A DNA stretch of 64,000 bases from Odontocerum albicorne (GCA_949825065.1 OX463842.1:32396582-32460581); one strand, 5' to 3'; positions 11,386-24,540 are shown, counted from the first letter of the stretch. Numbers and translations are program-made. The notes: generated by a model from the sequence alone, not told the origin.

Positions 11386-12944
11386 CATGGCTTAAATCTT
11401 TATATTTGAACACTGTGTTTTACTATTTTTTCATTGTTTTTTTTTTAAATTCTTTTAGAACATTTAAGTTTTCTTTATTCCTTTCGAAAATAAAGTAGTT
11501 ACGTTTCTTGAATGACATTGTCTTCTTCCGTTTCTATCACGTCCATACACATCATCATTCATAATAATTATTAATTTGATCGCACCACGTTTTTCAATGC
11601 GTTTCTAAACTTATCACACCGTTTATACAACAATTTTTTTTGTAAATCGTCCATGTATTGTTTCTCCGTACCCGAACCTTCGCAATCTTTATTTATTTAT
11701 CTCAAGCACTATTTTCTTTCGAAAGGTGTTCTTATTCTGTCATACAGTATTTTTTCACGCATTTTACGTAACACTCTAAATTTAACGCATATATTTCTTT
11801 TTCATCGCGTATAAGTTTCGTTGGCATATCCTAATTTTGGGAGCAAGATTCCATTACGAGCAGCCAGTTTTGCTTGTTTCAATATAGCACTTCGGGCGGC
11901 CATCCGATTTGAACATGCTTCCAAGATACAAAATTTACTCAATATGCTTCGTTACGGTTTTTTTACTTTTATGTTACGCCAATTTTTCCTTCCTCTCTCA
12001 ATATCCAGAAACTTAAACATAAATGTGTATTGTTGAAAGATAAAATTAATAACAAAACAAATATAAGACGAAATCTAAGTAATGCAGAAAAAAACTGATT
12101 TCTCATTAAAAAGATCGCTAATACGTCGTTCAATCTTATTCTTAGTACCAGAATAGCACTGTTTTAAAAATTATATTAATTTGAAATATTAAAATATTCG
12201 GCTTACCTTTCGCTCTGAAAAAAAGAGGTCAGTCAATACAATGTTTGATAGCTGTGTAAGAATGAATAGGTTTGTTTAAATATTGTCAAATTGAACCCAA
12301 ATTGGATTGAAGTCCCCTTTTGGAACTGAATTATTGCTGGAAAGCCACAAGTTTGTGGTGAAGATATTTCCTACTTCTCAACAATAATAATTGTACTTAC
12401 TGGGTGGATTAACAGTTTACGGTTGTGTTTGTGCTCCAGACTTGCTGAGCTCCTTTGGGAGCTAATGCCATCTGGTGAATTTTTAATGAGGATACTCTCA
12501 TCAGTTGCAAAGCTTTCTGGCAACAATGTTTCTTGTATTAGCTCAAGATAATAATCTTAACGCTTTTAAGTTTTTGCGACGGAGAAACTTGACTAAAATG
12601 CTAAAGTTCTGTTTTCAACGTCCCCGTTAACTTGCATTACAAATCTCTTCTTAGCTCATTTGAAAAATGATCAAAAACCCAAGTTTATTGAGCATAATTG
12701 TTTCACTGTTTAAAACAAATTGGTTCTGTGTTGTTTTGTTTCAAGTTTTTGAAGTAGTAATAAAACTTTTATTAACTCTTTGTGAATAAATCTAAATTGA
12801 GGTGTATATTTAAGTTTATAGAAAAAAAAATTATATAATAAACAATTTCCGCGGAATACAACTTAGGTATTGAATTAAAATTTATTTTATATTTATTTAT
12901 TAGGTCTTAGGCTTCCTTTTTTCGTATTCTTAAATTATAATACA
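11386..12944. other. Intergenic DNA with an unexplained less AT-rich patch
   Basis: Bases 12310-12560 are less AT-rich and have short stem-like stretches (for example GCTGAGCTCCTTTGGGAGC near 12446), but no frame and no second copy in the window. The rest is plain AT-rich DNA. Confidence 0.4.
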
Positions 12945-13130
12945 ATTGATGACCTCCGTGGCTTAATTGTTCAGACGATTGCTTTTGTTTTTTGAACGAC
13001 GCTTGCTTGATTCAGTTTCAATTCCCGATGGAACCAAAAATAATGGTTTTGTTAGCAATACTTGCACGCACGCGTACTTTAGTATTTCAAACCCATACGA
13101 TGACGAACAGTGAGTTTACGTGTCTTATTC
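12945..13130 (+). repeat. SINE copy, probably family B
   Basis: GATGACCTCCGTGGCTTAAT at 12948 is box A-like, and CAGTTTCAATTCCCGATGG (near 13012) is box B-like. The following TTAGCAATACTTGCACGCA resembles the family B body at 44.48 kb. Confidence 0.6.
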
Positions 13131-13289
13131 GATGATTCTTAACCAGTAGGCTCGATTATTAGGACCGAAGACATTTTTAATTGCAATACACTTTCTTCGC
13201 ATACAACACAATCGAGCGGGATTATTGCTATGTCTTCCAGCCAATTTGAATGGTGTTGACAATATTTAAGTAAAATATCAGACTGGAAC

Positions 13290-13385
13290 TCTTTAAAAAA
13301 ACTGTACAAACGAGAATCAACCCTCAAACTCCAGACTGGAAAACATGCGTCTTATCAACTTGGCCACATATGTCGTTAACTTGTC
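13290..13385 (-). repeat. SINE head (minus strand)
   Basis: The minus strand reads ATGTGGCCAAGTTGATAAGA (box A-like), then GGGTTGATTCTCG (box B-like) about 40 bp later. It stands in inverse orientation to the neighbouring copy at 12.95 kb. Confidence 0.55.
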
Positions 13386-13443
13386 AAGTATTATATCCCG
13401 GGCATGTTCTTTAAAATGTCATCCTAATTGTGAATATTTGGAG

Positions 13444-13550
13444 GGTACCATACGAATAATTTAATAAATAAATTATTAAAATGACTCATTATTACCATAC
13501 GAATATGGGTACCATACGAATAAATTATTAAAATGTCTCATTATTACTTA
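13444..13550. repeat. Short tandem duplication (about 57 bp x 2)
   Basis: GGTACCATACGAATAA followed by AAATTATTAAAATG and CTCATTATTAC occurs twice in direct order, with a third GAATATGGG junction between. Confidence 0.7.
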
Positions 13551-14560
13551 TTAATTTGTTTCTTCATGCGTAAGTATCATTAAATTTATTGGAACATTTC
13601 GACATTTAATGGCATCTTAATTGGTTCTATAATCAGGTACAAAAATATAAGTACTTAACACAATCATGTGCATGTATCTGCATAACTAATTCGGAAAAAG
13701 CTATATATCCAATAAAATCATTTCTATTTTTAATGATTTTTTTTAAGTTTAAGGAGTACAGTTGTATTAATCTGATACATATAATATTTCGTTTAACCTC
13801 GATAAATTGTACTGGTTATTTTAACAAGAATCGCAACTCGTCATTCATTTCCTATCCCACCCCTTCTTAGCAGGCAAAGGGAATCTGAAAATCTAACGAT
13901 CGACTCAAGGTTTTTTAAGTAGACAAATTACGGATTAAAATTTTTATACGGCGCTTTACTTCAAGTGATACATACAAGTGACATGATTTGTTTGTTCATT
14001 GTGTGTTTGAGATCTAAGTTTCAGCGTCCTTGAGGAGAGTTTGCTATCAACGGCGTTTTATAAAATAGTCCATTGAATTTAAAAAAAATATCCTACATTT
14101 ACGTATCACGTTAAACCAAATACACATTTTTTCGAAATGTGTCTATCCCATGACGATGGGCGTGATAAATAAAACATGACAATAAGATAAATGCGTCAGA
14201 AACCCGTTACGTAGAATGAGTCAAAAAAACATTTATAACAGAAAAAGGAATGAGGACTTTAAAAAAGAATGTAAATTGAAAGAAGTGACTTAAATTGATT
14301 AGGATAAAAAATCCCCACTTATATCACATTATAAATAGGCCAAAGCCCGTACGACGGTTGTCGCCAAAGGAGCAATACGATAATTGAAGTTTGAATACAA
14401 GAGAGCGCGAGAGGAATACTTGGATTATCTGCGAAAGTAATTCGAAATTTGAATCTCGGTGGGTCCGTGATAAATGAAAAGATGGAAACTATACTGAAAG
14501 AATTGTAAATACCTAGCTAACAATATTTGAACCGGTGTAAAAGGGGACGATTTATAAATT
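13551..14560. other. Intergenic DNA with fragments of shared repeats
   Basis: A possible LINE 3' end lies on the minus strand near 13840-13880. CTTGAGGAGAGTTTGCT near 14031 belongs to the small repeat family also seen at 10.82 and 52.8 kb. The rest is unexplained. Confidence 0.4.
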
Positions 14561-14572
14561 ATATATGTAAAC

Positions 14573-14622
14573 AAATTCTACATTTATGAATACATATTTT
14601 CATAAATGTAAAATTTGTTTTA
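14573..14622. repeat. 18-bp inverted repeat (hairpin)
   Basis: CAAATTCTACATTTATGA pairs with the reverse complement of TCATAAATGTAAAATTTG across a loop of about 12 bases, with one mismatch. A second short palindrome, CCGTGAATATTTCACGG, follows at once (14626). Confidence 0.7.
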
Positions 14623-14954
14623 CTTCCGTGAATATTTCACGGGTTGCAACTAGTGTTATATATTGTTTATAGTAAAGGCATTAACATTGTGGAGGTTTAA
14701 AGTCATTGCAATTTGTTTTATCAAACACTGTATATTCTATTGCCTCTTGTTAGCGGCTACAGCGATTTAAAATGAGTTTCATCAGAATTCGCATTTATCA
14801 ACAACCGTGGTTATTTGGTCAAAAGGCCGTACTTAATAAAGCTTGATACTCGACTGTGACGGTCAGGTTTTGTTTTCTTATTTTGGCCTTTGAAATTAAT
14901 ATGATAACAGAAACCTTTTTGTGTTTCTAATCAAATTTGTCCACATGAATATAA

Positions 14955-15136
14955 AGTTTTGTAATATTTTATCAAACACTGTTTATTCCGCTTTTTATAA
15001 AGGTATAACCCTCTGGTTTCAAGGCTTTCACCTCATCATCAGAGTCTTGTTTGTGCTCCGCTGTGAAAGCCTTGAAACCGGTAGGGTTATACCGTTACAA
15101 AAAGTGGAATAAACAGTATTTGATAAAATAAATTAC
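14955..15136. mobile_element. Foldback/MITE with ~68-bp inverted arms
   Basis: The left arm has TTTTATCAAACACTGTTTAT, then TCCGCTTTTTATAA, GGTATAACCCT and GGTTTCAAGGCTTTCAC. The reverse complement of the right arm matches block by block, with only a handful of changes. The loop is about 40 bp. A lone copy of the arm tip, TTTTATCAAACACTG, lies upstream at about 14718, so the site may hold two nested or recombined copies. No TA or longer target-site duplication can be assigned with confidence. Confidence 0.75.
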
Positions 15137-15137
15137 A

Positions 15138-15430
15138 AGCACCACTTAGATGGTTGGGCCATGTAAAAATACTGAATAATAAAAGATTCACAAAAAAACT
15201 ATATAAGAGATATATAATGTACGAGATATTTGGGAGAACTTAGAAAAACGTAACACGACCAAATTCATCAAATTCGGAAAGAGGGAAGAATGAAAAGCCT
15301 TTATAATAGGAAAGTATGCATTAATAGATATTTTGATATGGCAGAGGCAAGAGTTGTGTTTCTGGATAAAATAAAGTGGAGCTGTATTCTCTTTTCCTAC
15401 TCCAATAGAGGCATGGCGTGACGAGGAAGG
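15138..15430 (+). pseudogene. Decayed LINE (RTE-like) C-terminus and 3' end
   Basis: CCACTTAGATGGTTGGGCCA near 15141 encodes the hallmark PLRWLGHVK found after the RT domain of RTE-like LINEs. The remainder is riddled with stops. The end has TGTATTCTCTTTTCCTACTC and GGCATGGCGTGACG, the same 3' signature as at 9.48 kb. Confidence 0.6.
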
Positions 15431-15949
15431 TTATGATCTAGTTTTGTCTTTAAAAAATGCTTTGTTACAGAACCATCCTTCTGTTGACAGTTAAAGATTT
15501 TGTTTTAAATTGTTCTTTTCTACTAATCTCACTTTGAGACTTTTAAAAATATAATCTGCTTTTGCAAAAATATTCATATTATAGATCCTAAAACATTGAA
15601 AGAAAACTTATATATAAAAATATTGACTTTAAATAATGCGTCGCTATTAAAATAAAATGGAGGGTGTAGGCTTAAATTATAGTTTTATCGCAAGAGATAG
15701 ATTTCATTTATTGTCTAGGGTCTCAGCTTGCCTTACCCCTGAACCCTTTGGAGCGACCTTAAATATTTCTTGCAATAAAATATGGACAAAGCACGGCCAA
15801 TGTACAGGATGCATAGAATATTTTAAATTTTTATATTCTAAGTTAATCTTTAATTATGACAAACAGTATTCCTGTAACGATGGAGCACCATCATGCAGAT
15901 CCTGAATTAAAAGACAAAACTGACGAAGACCGCGATGAATGGAATTACT
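15431..15949. other. Intergenic DNA, nothing recognised
   Basis: An 82-codon frame at 15657-15905 has no family resemblance that I can see. Confidence 0.4.
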
Positions 15950-16375
15950 ATAGTATCATCATCATCCTGTCGTGTAGCTCATGACTGAACACCGTTACTC
16001 CCGTGATAGCCTCTGACGACTCCTTCCCATCCATTTCTGCACTCCGCCGCTCGACGGGCAGTTGTTAAGGGTATTTCAATTGCGTCTTTCACAAGATCAG
16101 GCCAACGGATTGAGACTCTTACTATAGTGCATCGTTGTTCCACGATTTCAGTAACCACAAGACTCTCCAAACTGTTTATTTGGCCACGAGCAATGTGCCC
16201 AAAGAATCAGAGGACTCGCCGAAGGCATATTGTCGACAATCTGTCAGTGATTCTTAATTCTTCGAGCATGTAAGCGTTAGTTCGCTTTACTGTCCATGGA
16301 ATTCGTAACATCTTTCTTCAGCACCACATTTCAAACACAGCTATTGCTCTCATAGTCCTAGGCTTCACCCCATAT
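15950..16375 (-). pseudogene. LINE RT C-terminal remnant (RTE-like)
   Basis: The minus strand from 16375 reads YGVKPRTMRAIAVFEMWCWR, then KMLRIPWTVKRTNAY, LRRVLRFFGHIARGQ and finally SRWPDLVKDAI with RNGWEGVVRGYHGSNG near the end. The order EMW-C-R-R-LRI-W-T ... FGHI ... R-W-x-D is diagnostic of the C-terminal part of RTE-like LINE polyproteins. The tail carries ATG/GAT triplets (15957-15966), as a LINE microsatellite tail would. One or two small frame changes are needed, but the copy is better preserved than its relatives here. Confidence 0.75.
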
Positions 16376-16670
16376 AGTAGTGGCTGATAAAAGATTTACG
16401 CATTAGGTAACCAAAGGATGACATGGAAGACCATACAAAGGCGTGTATTTAATATTCTAAAATTTCTATAACAATTAAATACAACTGTAATATAGCATAA
16501 CTTTTATTTTTTAACCTGGCGAGTTTATTGCCATGTGGCAATCTCTTTCAACTTAGTGGCTAATAAAAGATTTACGCATTAGGTAACCAACGGATGGCAT
16601 GGTAGACCATACAAAGGCATGTATTTAATATTCTGTGTCAATTAAATACAACTGTAATATAGCATAACAA
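16376..16670. repeat. Direct duplication of a ~120-bp segment
   Basis: TAGTGGCTGATAAAAGATTT (16377) and TAGTGGCTAATAAAAGATTT (16555) begin two copies that both continue ACGCATTAGGTAACCAA, GGCATGGTAGACCATACAAA (or close to it) and AATTAAATACAACTGTAATA. The period is about 178 bp. A family A SINE tail (GCCATGTGGCAATCTCTTTC, near 16530) lies between them. The second copy has lost about 13 bp. Confidence 0.8.
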
Positions 16671-18957
16671 TGTGGAAGGGTGCTTCAAAAAAGCAGAGTG
16701 AAGTAAAAAAAATTGTTAAAAAATCAGATACAAATCTTCTTGAATTAAAAATATTAAAAACGAAATATCTTATCTTCAAAAGTAGAGAAAGACCTTAACC
16801 CGAAAAGAATGAAAAATAACACTGCCTTTGCTTCCTCTCGATACCAAAACGCAGCGGAAAAATAGAATACCTTACCAGATGAATATATCGATGAATATCT
16901 TAAACGAGATAAGCATAAATTTTTTTTCACAAAAAATTGACTTGCATTAACTATAACTCACAATTTGTGATCGCGAGGATTGAAAATATATCAACACTGT
17001 TACACGTCTAGCGCATGCGAGAATTGTTACCAGATGAACTATTAAACCAGACTGAAAGTTCCAGATGAAAGCCGCGTAGATCGCCATTGGACCGAGAGAG
17101 TGAGCATGGTTGGATAAATTCCTATTATAATTAATATTTCAATAATCCAGAATGCAACACACATTTGACTAGCTTTACAAATCTGCTCAATAGCTCTTTT
17201 CTGACCCCGCGCGGTAACTTTTCACCTTATTAATACTATTTCATAGAAAATAATCACATCACTTATCATGTAATAATCTCGCAAGGTTAAAAAAGATATA
17301 AATAAAATAAATCCACCATTATTCGACAGTAAAGTATTTAATTGAGACACAAATAATTTTGTGTTATAAATATAGCTTTGGAATAACATTTGAGCATCTG
17401 TTACATTTTACCTTAAATTATAAAATCTGGTGGATTTATAGCCATATTGGGCATTTAACTAACCAAATTTAAATTAAATTCTGAATTAAATAAATAAAAG
17501 TATTGTGACATGTATTGACTTCTTGTTTTATTAAACATCATCAGTTATTAAATTTAAACCTGACAAGGAAGTGAAACAAGTGTCTCAGCAGCTAAATCAA
17601 TTTTTTTTGACGTAATATGGTTACATTTTAACCAAAATGCATTCACGTTACAAATTATTTTTTATTATCCTCTTAAATCCCAGAATTGTTAAAAATAATG
17701 TGAAATTTAATATTTTGCATTCTCAAAAACACGAACGAAATATTTTTTTTCTGTTTATCAGAACTAAAATTCCAACTTTGATATAAATATGTAATTTATT
17801 TTTGTTATTTTGGAAGCATACCTAATATTTTAAGGCAGTAATCGAATATTGACAACTGTTGTTTTGGGATAATCTCACTGAACGCTGCATATAAAAATCA
17901 TATTTTTGACTAATATTCATATATTATTGATGATAATAGGAAACGCGAGAATAAAGATATGAACTAATGTAATGCAATATTTTATTCACTTTTTCACCAT
18001 TTCCAGGGTTATTTCCCAAGAAGATAAAATATTAAATAAATTAATGAAAAATGTGTTCTTTTCCTTGAACCAAAAAAAATTAATCCATATGATATAACTG
18101 ACACGTACTTAGATATAAAAACTCCGGAAAACAAGCGTTAATTTACACAAACCCCTTATGCTTTCTTGTACTAGAGGGTAAATTGTTCACCCTATCTTTG
18201 AAGTATCATAATGTCTACCATAAAGTTTTTGGAGAGAAAAAATATATAAAATGGATGATTATATATTGGAACATACTGTACGTGAAATGGGAGGCGAGGC
18301 AATCTGTCAAACAAGTCAGTATTTTCATTATTCACATGGCCGCAAGACTACAAAACCACTAACCGCATGAAACTAAGAACAAAGGCATGTTCCTCCGACT
18401 TTCTAAAGCCCCCTTTACTCGCCACTACAGTATTTGTAATATTCCGGTATTTTTCGAGTTTACTTTCTTGTAAGACATAAATAAACACTCATTGTTTATT
18501 TTGCTAGGTTTCATAAATATGAATGTACTTTACTTTTGATTTTCTTAACAAGCTTTGTTATTCTTTACTTCTTGATGAAATTATTCATACTAAAAATAAG
18601 TTACAATTGTTTTTCATCATAATTTATTAATAAATTTAAGGTTCTCAGCAGAATAAATTTAAATGAAAACGGAGCAAATCAAAGCGAGGAATAAATTTAA
18701 AAAACATTTGAACAAATCGGGAGCAATGGATTTGCTGATACATATAGTCCCCATCTTCGTATGAATCAGTTTGTTATTTTGGAATCCATCGTTTTCCATT
18801 CAGCCGTATCATAGTTGAGCTTATTTTAGAGTTACACATCCTTGTTGATTATAGTGAGAATACTTAACGCAAGGTACGTTGAGAAGAGTAATTCTCCTAT
18901 GAATGTACATTGAATCATAAAGGGCTGGAAAAAATATATCACATGGAATGAAAGATA
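16671..18957. other. Long AT-rich stretch, nothing recognised
   Basis: No protein, RNA or repeat similarity noticed. Slightly GC-richer patches at 16970-17120 and 18260-18420 have no copies in the window and no long frames. Confidence 0.5.
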
Positions 18958-18961
18958 TTAA

Positions 18962-19570
18962 CCCTTAGTACACATTACTTCTAAAAACTTTAATATCTCT
19001 ATATACTCGTATATAATAAATACTGGGTCCAGATTTTAAGTATTCCTCCGTAATACATTTACGCATTGAATGAAAAAATTATATTAATAATAATTAGCAC
19101 TTATCGGCCACATCAGAGATATTTTGTGAAAATCGGGAATAAATTCACAAATATAATCAAACGTGTGCCAGTGTGTGACGTAGGTATATTCATTCGAAAA
19201 CACCGCTATGGGGGAGGAAGCGGCGCTATTCACGTCTCACTCTCACTCTACTTCGGTATATGGGAACGCAATTCTTCGTTTCGGCAGTCTTCCTTCGAGG
19301 TATAACATACACAGTGTTTGTCCGTCTCAGGACTCAGTCGCTCTAGGGCATTAATCTAAGGTGGTCTCTTCGCCCGTTTTGTGAACGTCGGCCGATGTTT
19401 TTTTCATGTTTTCAGCAATTAAATCTCAATTATTATCACTTTTGACTTCAAATTTAAGCGATTGGCTATGAATATTCTTATTTTTACGATTTTAAATCGC
19501 TCATTTTTACATGTGTATTGAATACACAGCATCGAAACGGGCGGATTTTTTACCTTAGGAAGGGAAAGGT
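18962..19570 (+). mobile_element. piggyBac-like MITE, copy A
   Basis: This 609-bp segment matches the reverse complement of 28504-29110 along its length. Examples are TACTGGGTCCAGATTTTA, CCTCCGTAATACATTTACG, CGGCCACATC, AATCGGGAATAAATTCAC and GCGATTGGCTATGAATATTC. The 5' end is TTAA followed by CCCTT (TTAA at 18958-18961). The 3' end GGGAAAGG is followed by TTAC, a decayed TTAA. CCCTT and the inverse of AAAGG make a short imperfect terminal inverted repeat. The TTAA target is the piggyBac hallmark. No transposase is present. Confidence 0.8.
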
Positions 19571-19574
19571 TTAC

Positions 19575-20324
19575 AAAACAAGTATATAAATGTTAGATTT
19601 ATCTGCAACATTTGAAAACAAATTTATTACTTATTTTTTTTTTTTTATTTGCAAAGCATTTTACTGGAAAAATAAGAAACCTCTTGTTGATTGACAAACA
19701 ATGTATCTTACAACTGTAAACGTTATTCTGAATTAAATTTTCAAGAGTTATAGATTTGCACTATCCTTATTCACGGCCACGAGAAAATTGATAAAAATTA
19801 CATTACTCAGAATATCCTTTTAATATAATTTTCCTTTCTTTCTCTTTCTTATCGTTAATCGAATTCCATTCCTCTAGTCTTACCATTATTGTTTCGAGAT
19901 TAGTAATTTTTTTACTAGAATTTCAAATATTTCATTTTTTTGTAAAATCTGTCATGGATTAAAACAACTTTAAGTATCCAAGAAAGCAAGCTCGTTGGTT
20001 ATAAGAAATACCATATTGCAAAAAGCTCGCAAAATATACTATGTATAATCATGTACATAAATAATAAAAAGATGAAGATTTTTTTGGTGCCGTAGTCACG
20101 AATTAAGTTAATAAGAGCTTCACAAATAGTACACGGAATGACTTTTTGAACGAGTTTTTCGATAATAATATCTTCCGAATCTCGGTGGATGAATTTCATA
20201 TTTCGGCATACAAAAAAAAAAAGAAATTAAAAACCCTAATTTCTTATTTTGATTTTCATAATTGCTATCATTTCCAATAAATGAAAACCTGGTAGAAAAT
20301 TTAATAATTATTTTTATTGCCCCC
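19575..20324. other. AT-rich intergenic DNA, nothing recognised
   Basis: No supported features. Confidence 0.5.
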
Positions 20325-20385
20325 AGGTAGTAGAACAGGCATCTTATCCACTAAGTTATGGAGTTTGTCTGGAATTCAAGTTTCA
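20325..20385 (-). repeat. SINE head fragment (minus strand)
   Basis: The minus strand reads ACTTAGTGGATAAGATGCCT, a box A-like head in the same register as other copies, followed by a weak box B. No tail is seen. Confidence 0.45.
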
Positions 20386-23300
20386 TAGTTAACGAAATGT
20401 CAAAGAAACATGTTTTTTTATTCATTTGAATGAAATGAATATATTTGTCAAAATAAGTAATAAGAATTATATTTTTAATAATCGACTAAGTTTGAATATT
20501 ATAATTGGTTGCAGGAAACGAATGTACTTAATGTGAGAAGCGTTTTCATTATTTTTTATGAATATCTTTCTCCCCTGCAATGCACTCGAATTGCAGCCAA
20601 TTTTAACGATTGCATTCTTTTGAAAAGGAATAGGAAGAATGGTTTATTACATTCCTGCATTCCTGACTATGGAAATAATGGGTATATACTCGTAGTTCGT
20701 CGGCAAGCATTAGCGCGCGGTATGTACTCATTTCCGATCTGCATTTTAGCGCCGGCAACCAAGGGATGTAAGTCAGTTTCTATTATACTAATATTACTCG
20801 AAGAACTTGAAACAATTTCCATAAAAAACAGTTCATTAGGCGCCACGTTAAGTTAAGAACTTAGAGAGACTCAACTAAATGATGGCTTTTTACAATATAA
20901 TTTTACATATATTTATTTCATCTGTCCGTTTCCTTTGGTATTTTTAAATTTTATTTTAACAATTCAGTTTTATACATAGAATTTGCTCAGCTTGATTTTA
21001 TTTATATTGAAGAGTTTTGAATATATGGATAAGTGATTATGTAGTAAATAACAAAAAGTTTAATTAAAATATCTTAGTTACAAAGTCACCACCAGTGAGT
21101 TAAACGAAAAGGTATCAACACGAGGTTTTAAATTGGTTTAAAAAAAGGAGCTCCGTTTTGAGTTTTTTTTAAATTCAGGTAACGATTGAACTTCTCTCAC
21201 ATTTTGTCATTTGCATTTGAGCAATCCTTAAACGGTTACTAATACTTTTATATGTTTTTCATATAAGTCCTAAGTTATATTTCCAATATTCCTACTACGT
21301 AATAATTTTAAAACCTCAGTAATGCCAATATTATACTGGTATTACACGATAAAACTAACATAATGAATTTAGTCCAAATGTACGTTTTATTTCTTTCTCG
21401 TACTATTGAATATATTTCCAATAAAACAATTAATTGTTTTCCAAAATTAAGTAAAATTTTAATATTTTGTTTAAACAAATATTTAAGATGTAGAAAAACG
21501 ACATAAATGAATTATTTCAATTGATTATCTTCAAAAAGGTATCGGCTCAAGAATATACTAGATTTTTTAAGTTCTCTCGATAACGAGAAATCATCAAATA
21601 CTTTTTTTTAAAACAATAGAACTTTTTGGAAATAAACTTGATTTTAAATTTAAGGATCTCACGGCATTCTCATCCTTTATTGTGATTGCTGTGGCAAATG
21701 CTCTGTTACGACGTTATTTATAAAATAATCATTTCACTTGAAATCATTATGATTAATGCACTTGCCCAAAAACTAATAGCTTAAGCGTACAACAATATGT
21801 ACTAATAAACAGGAGTTAAATGTACAAATTGAAATAATATGTTTTAATAAAATCACTCTAAAACCTTAATCTAGAAATCAATATGATATCAACTGTGTGC
21901 CATTGAACTGTTTTCTTTGTGTGGTTAATGCAATTCTCGCGTGCACAAACCTAGGTTACAATTTTTTATGAAGTTTTGATAAACTAAAATTTCATTCATT
22001 CTTTAGATTTTCAACCAATAGCCCGGGTTTTTAAATCTTTTTTTAATCATTTAAACATACTAATGAGTTTGCGCCAAAAGAACTGGCATGTGATGGAGTG
22101 AAAAATTCAATAAAATACTATGAGAAGTATAAAGTAGTTGTTTTGATGGAATTCACTCAAAAGTATTAAATATGACAATTCAGCGCTAACACATAAAATA
22201 CTTGAAATGTTTTTAAAGATAATTGCATGAAGAGAAAATTCCAAAAGTATGAAATGCGGCGATAATTATTCTAACTTATGAGAATTCTAACTGTAAACTA
22301 AGAAAGCTTGCTTTTCTACCTATTGTCAACACTCTGATTTATACTTCGTAAAAGACAACTTTCTTCAAAGAAAGCATAGAAAGGAAAATACCAATGTGGA
22401 TTTAGCGACGAGTGAATTAACATAAATTGATTGTTTCCCATAATTATTATTGAAAAAGCATCGATTATTCGTTGAATATTTTTATTGACTCCACGGAGGC
22501 TTATTATTATATATTTAAAGAACTTTATATGAGAAAATTTGTTTTCTCGGATAAGCTGATCAAAATAACTAAAATCTGCATCCAGGGTTTACAACGTCTA
22601 ATACAAGATACTAAGAATGAGGATGAAATGCGGTTTACGATAACTTCTAAAGGTTTACAATATCTTTAATAGCCTTAATTCTGAAAATGTACCTAAGTTT
22701 CAAGAATTTCAAGCTTAACATGTACAACTCCATCATTTTAAATATAGTAATTATGACTCCAACGCTTATTTAGGTCATCAAAGATAAATCAAAGTTAATG
22801 AACTTCAAAACCAGAATACCATGATAAATACTTGGTCCAAAATAAACTATAACATCGTAGTCACTAAGATTTAATACAAAAAAAAACTCAAAATAGTCTA
22901 GAAAAAATACATTTTACCAGCCACTTAAGATTACGAAGATCGATATGATCTACATGGTCAACAAAAATCATTACAAAACGGAAGAATATCACAAAAGCTA
23001 TTAGACAAGATGCAATAGCCTTAAGTAGGCTCTAAATGGAGATAAACTGAAAGAAAAAGTGCAGATAGACTGTTAGTTGAGATAAACTGGGAAAAGTAAT
23101 AGATTGGATTATTAGAGAAAGACCTTTTGAAAGGTTTTATATCTACATGAGCCATCTGAGGTAAATACTATAGGTATCTGAAAATAAAATAAAATGGAGA
23201 AAAAGAACATCAAAATTTAAATCATTACAAAAATAAGATGCAGATTATTAAAAACTATACTTAAATATTATGGTGTGTGGTATAATTTTTGCTAAGCTAA

Positions 23301-24439
23301 ATGCTATATCCACTTACAACATTTAATTCTGCACGACTGATTCGATAGTGTAAAATGCATTTGCATTTTAGTGTTTTATTATTTGAATTACTCTACGACT
23401 TCCGCCGATACTGGGAGCGTTAATACAAAACGGAAGGGCGTGATTAATGGGCTGCAGGATTTTTCTGTTTCAAAACGTTAATCACTCAAGAGTTTTCTAT
23501 AATACACATTAAAAAATGAACGAAAAGAAAAGTAAGAAAATCGTCTGAAAAAGCATAATCCGATTATTCCTCCTTTGAACCCCCCAGAAAACCAAACTGT
23601 TAGATCTCGAGCTCCGTTTATTTGGTTTTAAAGAAACCTTTCCGTAATTGATTATATAATCTTACATTTGAAAATATTTACTTCGTGGTTCTTTCTCCTT
23701 TTTTGAGGCGTGGAAAAAATGACATCATCTTCTTTATTTACTTCAAAAGAGTAATTTTATTTCGTATCCAGAACTTTTTGTTTTGTATAATTTTTCATTT
23801 ATTTAATTTCAATTCGTTTCTTTATTGATAAAAAAAATTCTTAGCAGGTCTGCTTGTAAGAGTTCAACTTAAATATGGGCCTTCACAACATTGTAAATTT
23901 AAAGGCTTTCTACTCCCTACAATTTTAAATGGCAATTATTTGTCGTTTAATTTGCACATATTTATGGCAGATGGTGGTTATAATAAGGTCAAATGTTTTT
24001 AATTAATAATTACTCAATCACTAGCTAAACTCGGAATAAGTAAAACTAAAATAATTTTCATAATACACACTCGAAAATATTCAAGTGCATACTCACATCA
24101 ATTTTTTCATTGAGCTTCGTTTAATTTTGAAAAAAAAAAGTCCCGCACCTATATACTATATATGTTGATGTTGAATAAAATATTTTTTTTTACGTATGTT
24201 GGTCTGCATAGAAAAAAATAATCTTAAATCAGTAATATCAAAAAATTGTTTATAGTTTTACAAGCGAGTTTGGTTTTATCCTTGACAAATAGAAACAAAT
24301 ATAACTGTTATTTTTATTTATTTATTATAAACACTTCATCAGGCTATCTCTACCGTAATTTCGAATTTGAATTATTCGATGTTTTAACGAAATAGAAAAT
24401 AAAAGTGATAATGCATAATTTTCAATAAAAATGTATTCT
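20386..24439. other. Long AT-rich stretch, nothing recognised
   Basis: This is the longest quiet part of the window. A 115-codon frame at 20509-20856 spans a slightly GC-richer patch (20560-20790) but has no motif or homology I recognise. A 65-codon frame at 22472-22669 is compositional. No inverted repeats or shared repeats were noticed. Confidence 0.45.
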
Positions 24440-24540
24440 TTTTGTATAAAACAGTGTTCGAAAGAAATTTTCGAAAAGATATTGCGCCTCAAAAGAAGTC
24501 TGTAGGTTCGAATCTCACTAAGACAAGTTTTTTTTTTTAT
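24440..24540 (+). repeat. Possible SINE head
   Basis: TAGGTTCGAATCTCACTAAG (24504) is a good box B and is followed by a T-run. The upstream box A is weak. Confidence 0.35.

Noticed and set aside
19066..19305. Coding frame within piggyBac-like MITE copy A
   Set aside because: The frame is not kept in copy B and has no transposase motif.
20509..20856. Host gene exon of 115 codons
   Set aside because: No recognised motif, no splice or codon signal I can defend, and length within chance for a slightly GC-richer patch.
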